33,787 nt of DNA, taken from Bacillota bacterium (GTDB lineage: Bacteria > Bacillota > Clostridia > Christensenellales > SZUA-584). Of the stretch, positions 1-7,200 are shown in pieces; positions within the stretch are counted from its first letter, which is position 1, and the number at the start of each line of letters is the position of its first letter. The notes beneath the pieces were generated by a model. That model saw nothing but the letters and a program-made list of their open reading frames with translations. It was not told the origin of the DNA and made no database searches. The DNA lies in contig JAEZHF010000098.1 in NCBI GenBank assembly GCA_023416745.1, positions 1 to 33,787 on the forward strand, in the 5' to 3' direction. Made by a program: the position numbers and the translations under genes.

Positions 1-716
1 GCTTTTTGCGCAGGTAGTTGACATGTTGCAGCAAAAGGGCTTGCTACTAAGGAAAGGAACCATTGTGGATTCCACGCTCATAGAGGCTCCGTCTTCCACG
101 AAAAATCGAGAGAGGCAACGGGATCCGGATGCTCATCAGGTGAAGAAAGGCAACGCTTGGCACTTTGGATACAAAGCGCACATAGGCGTGGACAGAAAAA
201 CTGGGTTAGTACACCATTTAGAAGTGACCGGTGCAAATGTCCATGATGTGACGGTAGTCCCCAGGCTACTATCAGGAGAAGAGACGGAAGTATACGGAGA
301 CAGTGGCTATCTGGGCGCTGCAAAGCGTGAAGATGCTATAACACATAACAGCGAAGGCAGAAAAATCAACTATAAAACCAACCGCAGACCCTCCCAAAGC
401 AAAAAACGTTCTATTCGATCACAGGCACAGATCAAGCGCCGGGAGCATGAAAAGTCATCCGTCCGGGCAAAAGTCGAGCATGTCTTTGGAGTTGTCAAAG
501 GACTGTTCCGATACCGCAAGACGCGTTATCGAGGTCTGCGAAAACAGACCTCAAAACTGAATATGATTTTCGCACTGGCGAATCTCTATCTGGCTGACAG
601 ACCCTGCCTGTCGGCTTGATAGGGATTCTCGTGCGACCAAGTTTTCCACAAACTATATACTTTTGTGGAGTTCGTTTGCGTCCACGGTGTGAAATAGTTA
701 ATTCTGCGGTGTTGCC
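1..716 (+). mobile_element. IS5-family insertion sequence, left copy, 5' end cut off by the window edge
   Basis: The copy holds most of a transposase gene and its right terminal end. The right boundary is set at 716 because bases 596-716 match, base for base, the reverse complement of 33667-33787, and the two sequences diverge immediately outside. The terminal end reads GGCAACACCGCAG going inward. A hairpin lies in the non-coding tail (arms TCCACAAA at 645-652 and TTTGTGGA at 662-669). The adjacent outside bases are ATAG. The left terminal inverted repeat is outside the window, so the full length and target duplication cannot be seen. Confidence 0.93.
2..619 (+). CDS. IS5-family DDE transposase, N-terminally partial
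   Basis: This is the catalytic part of a cut-and-paste transposase that moves the surrounding IS. The frame is open from base 2, so the ATG at 23 is internal and the true N-terminus lies beyond the window edge. The DDE triad is visible: Asp in GTIVDSTL (codon 68-70), Asp in YGDSGYLGA (codon 299-301) and Glu in RAKVEHVFG (codon 476-478). The segments APSSTKN, KKGNAWHFGYKAHIGVD and ANVHDVT are typical of the IS5 group. The C-terminus ends normally with LANLYLADRP, and I see no frameshift, so a full-length copy elsewhere could be active. The family is secure; the exact IS name is not. Confidence 0.93.
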   Translation, partial: LFAQVVDMLQQKGLLLRKGTIVDSTLIEAPSSTKNRERQRDPDAHQVKKGNAWHFGYKAHIGVDRKTGLVHHLEVTGANVHDVTVVPRLLSGEETEVYGDSGYLGAAKREDAITHNSEGRKINYKTNRRPSQSKKRSIRSQAQIKRREHEKSSVRAKVEHVFGVVKGLFRYRKTRYRGLRKQTSKLNMIFALANLYLADRPCLSA

Positions 717-1071
717 ATAGAAGTATCATATATCGAAAGACCCGTTATACAGCTGTTGATGTGGCGTTCAATATTATAAAAGTATCTACCATCATTTGAG
801 AAACAAAAACCGTCGTCCTGACTACCGTCAACCTTTGAAAATCTAAACTTCTTGATAAGCTCCATTGTATCAAGAGAATAAACAGCAAGCCTTCCAACCG
901 TTGATTTAACAATGAATATGTTCTTTCCAGGACAAAACATAGGGGTATAGGCATATTTAATATCACTAAACTTTTAAGTTCATTTCCCCTGTCATCATAC
1001 ACATATACCGTCTGTCCGGTACAGCCAATAGCAAACCTGTTGTTTTTTATGTATCCCCAAAAATTTTTCAT
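717..1071 (-). pseudogene. Beta-propeller (WD40/YncE-like) protein fragment, frameshifted and interrupted by the IS
   Basis: The start is taken as ATG at 1069-1071 because GGGGAG lies 11 bases upstream. The reading begins MKNFWGYIKNNRF and contains blade-like repeats such as TVYVYDDRGNELK, GRLAVYSLDTMELIKKF and DDGFCFSNDGRYFYNIE, typical of WD40 or YncE-like propellers. Two lesions are visible. The frame is lost at a run of four T on the plus strand (972-975); adding one base there joins GNELK to KFSDIKYAYTPMFCPGK smoothly. The IS end at 716 then replaces the C-terminus, supplying the stop codon after residues ATPQN. The single-base loss could be a sequencing error, but the IS truncation is real in this assembly. 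Base composition is clearly more AT-rich than in the following genes. Function unknown. Confidence 0.7.
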
Positions 1072-1110
1072 TAATTTTAACACTCCCCAACAAAAGACTT
1101 TTATCCGAAA

Positions 1111-1190
1111 AAATGCCAAGCATTTCCGATTAATCTTTTGCTTCTTTTTATTAAAGAAAAGAAGCGGGCGTGTGAGGGCAGCGCCCTCAC
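1111..1190 (-). repeat. Palindromic array, element A (three modules)
   Basis: Read on the minus strand, downstream of recF, three hairpins follow each other. The first is GTGAGGGC with GCCCTCAC (1172-1190, 3-nt loop). The second is GCTTCTTTT with AAAAGAAGC (1140-1165). The third is AAATGC with GCATTT (1111-1125). Module order and the CAAAA linker between the second and third are the same as in the arrays at 17815 and 28293. The later modules of those arrays are absent here. The position just after the recF stop could let it act as a 3' end structure. Confidence 0.75.
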
Positions 1191-1215
1191 GGTCTTATGT
1201 AACAGAAGTCTCACC

Positions 1216-2295
1216 TCACGTCGCCGCCGTCACCGCGCCGCCCGCCACCGTAAACACAGCGCCCGGTGCGTTCTTCACCGGCACCGCCGTGGTGATGAAG
1301 CACTGCGCCCCCTTGATGCGGGCGAGCAGCGCCGCCTGCCGGGCTTCATCCAGCTCCGAGAACACATCGTCCAGCAGCAGCACCGGGCTCTCGTCGAAAT
1401 CTGCCCTCGCGATATCGAACGTCGCCAGCTTAAGCGAGAGCATCGCGGTTCTCAGCTGCCCTTGAGACGAATACGCACGAATCTCAGCGCCGCCCAGCGC
1501 CACCGAAAAATCCTCGCGGTGCGGCCCATACAGGCAGAACCCCTGCTCGATCTCGGAGGTGAGCGACTTGTCCATCTTGTCAAACAGAGCCTGCCGGATA
1601 TCCGGCCCGGATGCGCTGCTGCGGTATTTCAAATCCAGCGCCTCGCCGCCCGACAGGTCCTTATGGATATCACGCCCCACATCGTGCAGGCGCCCCAAAA
1701 ATTCCTGCCGTGCCTTGATGATCTTCTCGCCGTGCTGCGCCAGCTGCTCGTTGTATATCGTCACCAGCTTTTTGAGCTGTGCCTCGGGTATCTTAGATTT
1801 CAACAGCGCATTCTTCTGCGCCAGCGCCTTGCCGTAATCCTGCAGCTCGTAAAAGTAAGCCGGATGCAGCTTGGATATCTCCATGTCGATGAACCGCCGC
1901 CGAAGCGAGGGGGATTCTTTCAGCGTCTTCAAATCCTCCGGGCAGAACACCACGGCGATGAAGTTCCCGAACAGCTCGCCCATCTTCCTGACCGGCTGAG
2001 CGTTCACCTTCAAGCTCTTCTTCTCCGCCGCGGATATCAGCGCCTCGATGGTGAGCGATCCCTGCCGCGTGCTGATGCCGCCTTTGATGTATGCCGCATC
2101 GCCGCCGTCGCATATACACTCGGCTTCCCTTTGCGTACGGAACGATTTGCCGTAGCTCAAAAACCCCACGGCCTCCAGTATGTTGGTCTTGCCCGCAGCG
2201 TTGCGCCCCTGCAGCACGTTGATGCCATCCGCAAACTTCGCAGAGAGACTCACATAGCTTCTGTAGTTTTTCAGCGTCAGGCTGCTCAAATACAT
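1216..2295 (-). CDS. recF: DNA replication/repair protein RecF
   Basis: RecF is a cytoplasmic SMC-like ATPase that helps load RecA at single-strand gaps. The start chosen is ATG at 2295 (MYLSSLTLKNYRSY), preceded by GAGGAG; this gives 359 residues, the usual RecF length. Walker A is G30-RNAAGKT-37 within the RecF-typical INVLQGRNAAGKTNILEA. The signature region YSSQGQLRTAMLSLKLA and Walker B PVLLLDDVFSELD are intact near the C-terminus. It is the last gene of a minus-strand run; its ribosome binding site sits on the stop codon of the upstream membrane-protein gene, 10 bases away, suggesting coupled translation. It is not next to dnaA, dnaN or gyrB, the usual place for recF. Confidence 0.96.
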   Translation of the reverse strand: MYLSSLTLKNYRSYVSLSAKFADGINVLQGRNAAGKTNILEAVGFLSYGKSFRTQREAECICDGGDAAYIKGGISTRQGSLTIEALISAAEKKSLKVNAQPVRKMGELFGNFIAVVFCPEDLKTLKESPSLRRRFIDMEISKLHPAYFYELQDYGKALAQKNALLKSKIPEAQLKKLVTIYNEQLAQHGEKIIKARQEFLGRLHDVGRDIHKDLSGGEALDLKYRSSASGPDIRQALFDKMDKSLTSEIEQGFCLYGPHREDFSVALGGAEIRAYSSQGQLRTAMLSLKLATFDIARADFDESPVLLLDDVFSELDEARQAALLARIKGAQCFITTAVPVKNAPGAVFTVAGGAVTAAT

Positions 2296-2305
2296 GCGTT
2301 GCTCC

Positions 2306-3511
2306 TCATCCCACCGGCATCGTGTAATACCAAATTGCGCCCCATACATTCACCACGATACCGATCACCGCCAGCGTCAGCGGCAAAGCCACGGAGCTGC
2401 GCTTTTTAATATCCTCTTTGTAAATCGCGTCGTCCCCGACAATCACCAGCATAAACGGCAGCATGTCCACCAGATACCGGCTGCCGAACTGCCATCCGCC
2501 CATCGTGCGGTGCGACAGCGTCACCAGTATATGCACCAGCAGACACAGCACATAAATCAGCTTCTTGGCGCTGAACCGTCCGCGCGCAAGGCTAACGGCC
2601 ACCAATACATACGCCGGGTTCACCAAAAAGAACAGCGTACCGTTGTACTGAGGCCAGAACGTATCCGCGCTGCCCGGCAGCTTCAGCACCTCCAGAAAAT
2701 TCGGGAGTATATACTTCAGCCCGAACTGATCCTCCGCCTGAAACTCAGGCAGATAGTTGTGCCCGAACTCAAACAAGCTGCCAAAGCGGGCATAGTTGTA
2801 AAACGCCACCGCCAGCCCCATCGCCGCCAAAGGCAGCACATAGGGAATACACCGCACCAGCGTCACCACAACACTGCGCCCATCATTGATGCGCAGATAC
2901 AGCAGGTACAGCAGCAGCGGCGCATACACCACATTGAAAGGGCGGCATGCAAACGCAATCCCGAGGCAAAGGAAAGCGAATGCCCACACGGCCTTTTTTC
3001 GGCTGTCCATCAACAGTACCGCCAGCGCCGAGAAGAAAAAGCCTTGCGTCTGAGCCGAAAACCACACCCAGCCTGTCGCCGACAGATAGAACAGGTTGGA
3101 GCCCAGCGTGAACAGCAGTGCAATTACGGTTGCGTTCAGACCGCTCACACCTTTGCGCATCAGCAGCCGGTAGACGATCACAAACGCCCCCAGCCCAAAC
3201 AGCGTGTTGATGAGGTTGTCCGGTGTGTTCAGCCCAAAGAAGGGTACCAGCAAAAACTGCACGACGGAGGGAAACGGCGGAAAGCTCACATAATAATGCC
3301 CGTTATACTCGGCCAATTCCAGCCACGTGACGTTCTCGGGCAGGTACGTCCGCCCTTCCCACCAGCTTTGCGCCTGCCGCGTATACGAATCGTAGTCGCT
3401 GTGCGACGCAACGCCCTGATCCATCACGCCGTACAGCACAATGTACGCGCACACCAGCAGCGCCGCCGCAATTATGAAGTGATTGGTAAACCGTTCCTTT
3501 TTGCCGTCCAT
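2306..3511 (-). CDS. Polytopic membrane protein, GT-C-type glycosyltransferase-like
   Basis: A 401-residue protein with about nine to ten hydrophobic segments. After the first membrane segment (about 13-30) comes a loop containing HSDYDSYTRQAQSWWEGRTY and then YVSFPPFPSVVQFLLVPF. An acidic first loop followed by an aromatic, proline-rich stretch is common in the GT-C superfamily (ArnT/PMT-like enzymes that use lipid-linked sugars). No family can be fixed by eye. If correct, it would glycosylate a surface molecule outside the membrane, which would suit a neighbourhood of exported proteins. It lies between the ABC permease fusion (57 bases upstream) and recF (10 bases downstream), so probably shares their transcript. 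The ribosome binding site for the ATG at 3511 is weak. Confidence 0.6.
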   Translation of the reverse strand: MDGKKERFTNHFIIAAALLVCAYIVLYGVMDQGVASHSDYDSYTRQAQSWWEGRTYLPENVTWLELAEYNGHYYVSFPPFPSVVQFLLVPFFGLNTPDNLINTLFGLGAFVIVYRLLMRKGVSGLNATVIALLFTLGSNLFYLSATGWVWFSAQTQGFFFSALAVLLMDSRKKAVWAFAFLCLGIAFACRPFNVVYAPLLLYLLYLRINDGRSVVVTLVRCIPYVLPLAAMGLAVAFYNYARFGSLFEFGHNYLPEFQAEDQFGLKYILPNFLEVLKLPGSADTFWPQYNGTLFFLVNPAYVLVAVSLARGRFSAKKLIYVLCLLVHILVTLSHRTMGGWQFGSRYLVDMLPFMLVIVGDDAIYKEDIKKRSSVALPLTLAVIGIVVNVWGAIWYYTMPVG

Positions 3512-3568
3512 ATCGACCGTATTTTATCACGCCGCACCGCAAAAGAGAAGAGTATAAGAGATGCATGC

Positions 3569-4975
3569 TCAACCGTTTCGGCTTTTGCGCACCAGCGCCC
3601 CGATCCGCCCGCGGAAAAACAGCAGCACGGCGGGCATCAGCAGGAACAGTATCCGCCCGAATATGGTGTTGGCAAACAGTATTAGAGCGCCCAGCCACCG
3701 GCTCCTCCCGCTGTACACACCGTATACCGCCTCGCGCGGTATCTGTTTGACCATGCCGCCCGGTTGTGTCCCGGCAGGGTAGTGGTCGATATCCACCACC
3801 ACCGCGCCCGTCAGCCGCTGCGTAATGCGCGCCACATACACGATGTTGTTGTCACGAAATAGCACGATCTGTGCCGCTTCCAGCGGCACCTGCGCGTCTA
3901 CCTTGCGGAAGAACACAAGGTCGTTTACCATGATGTCGGGCTGCATCGTGTCCGATTGGAAAATATAGGGGATTGTTCCTCTGATCGTCACCTCGCTGCC
4001 CGGCGTCGCGGTGCTGATCAGTATGATGAGCACATTAAACGCCAGCGCCGCCAGAACGAAGACGGCCAGCAGCGCCGTCACTGCCGCGTTCAGCAGTTTG
4101 CGCCCCTTTGCGGACAGCACGCCATCACCGCTCTGCTCCCACTTTCCTGTCCGCGCGTCGATACGCACGACGCAAACACCCTCCGGCAATGCTTTGTCTT
4201 TGGAGGCGGAACGGCTGTATAGCTGCGCCAGCCGACCCGCATACAGCGCCGAACCCAGCACCGCTGCCGCGAATACCGCTACAGCCAACACAAAGTAGCA
4301 GGACCGCGCGGGATCGATCAGGGTGTATATATCCTGCATCGTCACGCGATTGCGCAGCACACCGTAAGCGTTGGTGAACACCTTCATCAGCACCACCAGC
4401 ACCGCCGCACCGGCTATCAGCAACCGCGCGTCCGGCGTCTTCTTCACCGCCAGCGAGGCCGCTGCACTTAACGCTGTCAGCAAAAACACGTCCGTCAGCC
4501 CCACCAGATAGAGCGACGGCAGGTATTCGGAAACGAACGTGTACTTCAAGAACACTGTCAGCAGGGCAGTGAGCGCAAAGCCCGCGGAATAGATCACGAA
4601 CACCGAGTACAGCAGCGCTGCCAGCTTGCCCGCGATCATCACGGCGGGGCGGTAACGCAGCTGTATCAGCACATACCATGCGTTGCGGCGTATCTCCGAA
4701 AAGAACAGCCACTCGCAGAACACGATATAATAAACTGCCACACCGATCAGCGCAATGTGGATGTAGATGTAGATCGTTGAGAAGAAGCTCGGCTGCATGA
4801 TCTCCGGAGCCGCTTCGGACACCACACTCTCCGTCAGTGTCTGCAGTACGAAAAATACAGCGAAGGACACCAACCCCATGAACAGGGCCAGCGCCAGCTT
4901 GCGCCGAAAACCGACGGCGTTGTCAATGTACGCCTGCCGCGACTCCTTCTTAAAATAACCGCTCCGATAGATCAT
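3569..4975 (-). CDS. ABC-2-like permease fused to a catalytically degenerate SipW-type signal peptidase domain
   Basis: A 468-residue membrane protein with two parts. Residues 1-250 hold about six membrane segments (27-47, 66-90, 113-142, 155-176, 186-202, 227-247) and resemble an ABC-2 permease. Residues 297-468 follow the layout of a SipW/S26B signal peptidase: membrane anchor 297-320, the box SDTMQP (341-346) where active enzymes have SGSMEP, a beta-rich middle, then AVYGVYSGRSRWLG and a C-terminal membrane segment (428-455). The catalytic Ser is Thr343. The catalytic His of the THRI motif corresponds to Ala382 (VARI), and the KGDN box is missing. The domain is therefore probably not a peptidase. 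Its start overlaps the upstream ATPase gene by 26 bases. The similarity to SipW is read by eye and should be tested by profile search. Confidence 0.72.
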   Translation of the reverse strand: MIYRSGYFKKESRQAYIDNAVGFRRKLALALFMGLVSFAVFFVLQTLTESVVSEAAPEIMQPSFFSTIYIYIHIALIGVAVYYIVFCEWLFFSEIRRNAWYVLIQLRYRPAVMIAGKLAALLYSVFVIYSAGFALTALLTVFLKYTFVSEYLPSLYLVGLTDVFLLTALSAAASLAVKKTPDARLLIAGAAVLVVLMKVFTNAYGVLRNRVTMQDIYTLIDPARSCYFVLAVAVFAAAVLGSALYAGRLAQLYSRSASKDKALPEGVCVVRIDARTGKWEQSGDGVLSAKGRKLLNAAVTALLAVFVLAALAFNVLIILISTATPGSEVTIRGTIPYIFQSDTMQPDIMVNDLVFFRKVDAQVPLEAAQIVLFRDNNIVYVARITQRLTGAVVVDIDHYPAGTQPGGMVKQIPREAVYGVYSGRSRWLGALILFANTIFGRILFLLMPAVLLFFRGRIGALVRKSRNG

Positions 4976-5951
4976 GCCGCCGCATCAGCTCCTCATAAGC
5001 GTTGTCCACCGTCTTTTCATTCACGCGCAGGCCGCGCGGTGCAATCCCAGCCGCCGTTATTCTCTGGTATATCTCCAGCGGTGTCACTTCACCACCGCGC
5101 ACCGTCACCAGCAACCGGCCCTCCTTTTCCTCCAGATCACACCCGGCCAACACCGTCGTCAGATTCTCCTTCAAACTGCCGATGTCTTCGTCCTCGATGA
5201 TCACAACCGCCTTGTCGAAATGCCGTCTCAGCCAATCCGTCCGCCCCTGATACAATATCCGCCCCTCCGCCACAAAGGCCGTGTGGCTACACGCCCGCTG
5301 AATGAGCTCTTTGTCCAGAGTCCCCAATACCAGCGCCTTTCCGTTTGCAGCTGCAAACGCCGCCGTTTTTGCGATGGCTCCCTGCAGCCGCTCGTCAAAC
5401 CGCCACTCTGGCAGGTTGAACACGATCAGCAGACAGTCCGAATGCGCTGCCGCCAGCAGCGCCACCGCCAGCCGTTCCTCCTCCGTCAGCCAGCGGATAC
5501 CCGTCAGCGATACATGCCCCAATCCGAAATCGATCAACTGCTCGAACAGCTCCTCCTGCACCGCCAGCCGGTCGCCGCCCTGCCGCTCCGTCGCAAAGCA
5601 CAGGTATTCCAACACGTTCATGTTGCCGTACAGCATGTCCGCACCGCCGATGTAGAACACATGAGACAGTATCACACGCTTGCGGCGCATCATGCCCCGC
5701 TCGGCCAGCACGCACTTGCCGTCCTCATATGGTGTGATGTTGCCCATCACCTCCAGCAGCAGTTGAATTTCGTAACCGGTGCGCGCCGTCACGCCCCACA
5801 CCTGCCCGCAGTCTACACGCATGTACACGCCATCCAGCACGCGCCGCGGTGTTTTGCCCTCATGCACGAAATGCTCCGCGGACTTGATCCCCGCCATCCG
5901 CACCACATTGCGTATTTCCTTGGTCTCCGCCTTTCCGCTGAACCGCCGCAT
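4950..5951 (-). CDS. ABC transporter ATPase-like protein with all nucleotide motifs degenerate
   Basis: The 333-residue protein has the ABC ATPase layout (RRVLDGVYMRVDCGQVWGV, MLYGNMNVLEYLCF, GRILYQGRTDWL), but the motifs for nucleotide use are lost. Walker A is GVTARTGYE (53-61), without GK[ST]. The signature is LTEEE (155-159) instead of LSGGQ. Walker B is LLIVFNLPE (174-182), without the Asp-Glu pair. The H-loop is LGTLD (209-213), without His. The C-terminal 90 residues form an accessory domain. The start is ATG 5951, preceded by GAGGTGG on the stop codon of sipW; a TTG one codon upstream is less likely. It precedes and overlaps the permease fusion, so the two likely form a complex. It is probably a non-hydrolysing scaffold or regulator, unless an active ATPase encoded elsewhere pairs with the permease. 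Confidence 0.8.
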   Translation of the reverse strand: MRRFSGKAETKEIRNVVRMAGIKSAEHFVHEGKTPRRVLDGVYMRVDCGQVWGVTARTGYEIQLLLEVMGNITPYEDGKCVLAERGMMRRKRVILSHVFYIGGADMLYGNMNVLEYLCFATERQGGDRLAVQEELFEQLIDFGLGHVSLTGIRWLTEEERLAVALLAAAHSDCLLIVFNLPEWRFDERLQGAIAKTAAFAAANGKALVLGTLDKELIQRACSHTAFVAEGRILYQGRTDWLRRHFDKAVVIIEDEDIGSLKENLTTVLAGCDLEEKEGRLLVTVRGGEVTPLEIYQRITAAGIAPRGLRVNEKTVDNAYEELMRRHDLSERLF

Positions 5952-5960
5952 CAACCCACC

Positions 5961-6494
5961 TCACGTAAACGGTATCTTGGCCGCAAACACGCCGATCACC
6001 CTGTCCGGCGTCAGCAGCTCCGCGTCGGGCGAGTTGACCGGGTTGTCGCCCTTCGTGCGGTAAGCCACGTTTCCGCCCGCACTCGTCACCACCTCGATGA
6101 TGCGGTGCGTCACCACCGCGCCGGTCGTCGTATGGAATGTGACGATCTGTCTCGCTGCGAGTCTTTCAGGTTGTTCCGTCGTTTTACACACGATCACCGA
6201 ACCCACCGTCAGCGTGGGTTCCATGCTTCCCGTCTCCACCGAATACAGCTGATACACGCCAAATATAGCGGGCGTTTCGCCCTTCGCCTTTGCCGTATAC
6301 ACGCCAAACAGCGTCACCACCAGCATAGCGAACAGCGCGAGGAATACCATCCATTCGGCGACCTTCAGCGCGCGCTTCCATCCCCAGCCACCGGGCCGAG
6401 CCGCCGTCCCGCGCACGGCCCGCTCCTTTTCCCGCGCAATTTCACCGCGCATCGCGTCGATCATTTCCTGTGTCGTATACCGTGACTGCTGCAA
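5961..6494 (-). CDS. sipW: SipW-type (S26B) signal peptidase I, intact active site, no C-terminal anchor
   Basis: This membrane enzyme removes signal peptides from TasA/CalY-type proteins outside the cell. It has 177 residues: a charged N-terminal stretch (1-45), a membrane segment (about 46-68), the nucleophile Ser90 in ETGSMEPTL, the catalytic His130 in VVTHRI and the KGDNP box with Asp150. This is the Ser/His set of the ER-type branch. The chain stops at residue 177, soon after VIGVFAAKIP, and so lacks the second membrane segment that B. subtilis SipW has. The start is TTG 6494, preceded by GAGAGG; no better-placed ATG is seen. Likely clients are the three proteins with SipW-type signal peptides at 8454-10298. 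A terminator-like hairpin lies 54 bases upstream, so it may have its own weak promoter. Confidence 0.93.
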   Translation of the reverse strand: MQQSRYTTQEMIDAMRGEIAREKERAVRGTAARPGGWGWKRALKVAEWMVFLALFAMLVVTLFGVYTAKAKGETPAIFGVYQLYSVETGSMEPTLTVGSVIVCKTTEQPERLAARQIVTFHTTTGAVVTHRIIEVVTSAGGNVAYRTKGDNPVNSPDAELLTPDRVIGVFAAKIPFT

Positions 6495-6547
6495 AACAAG
6501 CCTCTCATGTGCGTCTTATCCGTCTCATTAGTGTCTCCAGAAGACGT

Positions 6548-6573
6548 AAAAAAAGCCGCCGGTTTACGGCAGC
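6548..6573 (-). terminator. Rho-independent terminator between the small membrane gene and sipW
   Basis: On the minus strand GCTGCCG pairs with CGGCGGC (one G-T pair, 5-nt loop), followed by seven T. The stop codon of the gene at 6564 lies in the loop, so the hairpin overlaps the coding end. Read-through or a separate promoter is needed for sipW. Confidence 0.75.
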
Positions 6574-6917
6574 TCAGCAAAACGGTGGAAAATACAATTA
6601 ACGGTCACCAATCGTGATGCGAACAGAGCGACGTGAAAATAGATGAATATGGCGATAGCACCTGCTGTCCCCACCGGATACAACAGATCGATGAATTTTA
6701 CGCCCTTTTTGCGCAGCGGCAGCCAAAGTATCACGGCTATTAGATTGAAAGCTACGCCGATAATAAAAATGGGGAGAACAGCAGTCTGTATATCCGGAAT
6801 GCTGAGATTTGCGCCTGCCATCGCGCGAACTGCCAGTACCAGCCAGGTGAGAAATGCGAGGATAAACAGGGCCAGTGAAGTTTTCCGATAACGCAGTTTG
6901 TTGAACGCAGACATCAT
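6564..6917 (-). CDS. Small integral membrane protein, unknown function
   Basis: A 117-residue protein with three to four hydrophobic segments (about 13-33, 45-68 and 78-99) and the positively charged loop LPLRKKGVKFIDLL. I do not recognise the family. The start is ATG 6917, eight bases after GGAGG; a TTG five codons upstream falls across that ribosome binding site and is rejected. It lies between the GH5 gene and sipW, but the terminator overlapping its stop separates it from sipW, so a shared role with SipW is only positional. The 283 bases upstream (6918-7200) hold no gene; a weak promoter match (TTGCTG, 17 bases, TAAGAA) precedes the start. Confidence 0.65.
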   Translation of the reverse strand: MMSAFNKLRYRKTSLALFILAFLTWLVLAVRAMAGANLSIPDIQTAVLPIFIIGVAFNLIAVILWLPLRKKGVKFIDLLYPVGTAGAIAIFIYFHVALFASRLVTVNCIFHRFAELP

Positions 6918-7200
6918 AGGTGTATCCTCCAAGGTTATTATTCTTACGTATGCAAACAGGTGGCAGCAACTTCAGCACAGAAATGGATTTGAATTGAAAT
7001 ATATTGGCATTTTACACCAGACGCTTTATAAATACAAGGAGCCTTGTGACACTCTTACTCGCCGCTAATGCCACAGCAAAAAGCTGCGCTTAAACGCTGG
7101 TTATGGAACTGTCACCGCAGGTGTCTAAGAGATAAATACGCCTCAGAAGTTACCATAACCTGCTTTCCGGTAAATAACTCTGCCCATCTTCTTTACATCA

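Noticed and set aside
1138..2409. A 423-codon open frame on the plus strand opposite recF
   Set aside because: It is Arg/His/Gln-rich, lacks a ribosome binding site and is antisense to a certain recF; GC-rich shadow frame.
2294..3685. A 463-codon open frame on the plus strand opposite the GT-C-like gene
   Set aside because: Composition is unlike a protein (His/Gln/Arg-rich) and no start signal; shadow.
4974..6485. A 503-codon open frame on the plus strand opposite the ABC ATPase and sipW
   Set aside because: It spans two real minus-strand genes and their junction, with shadow composition.
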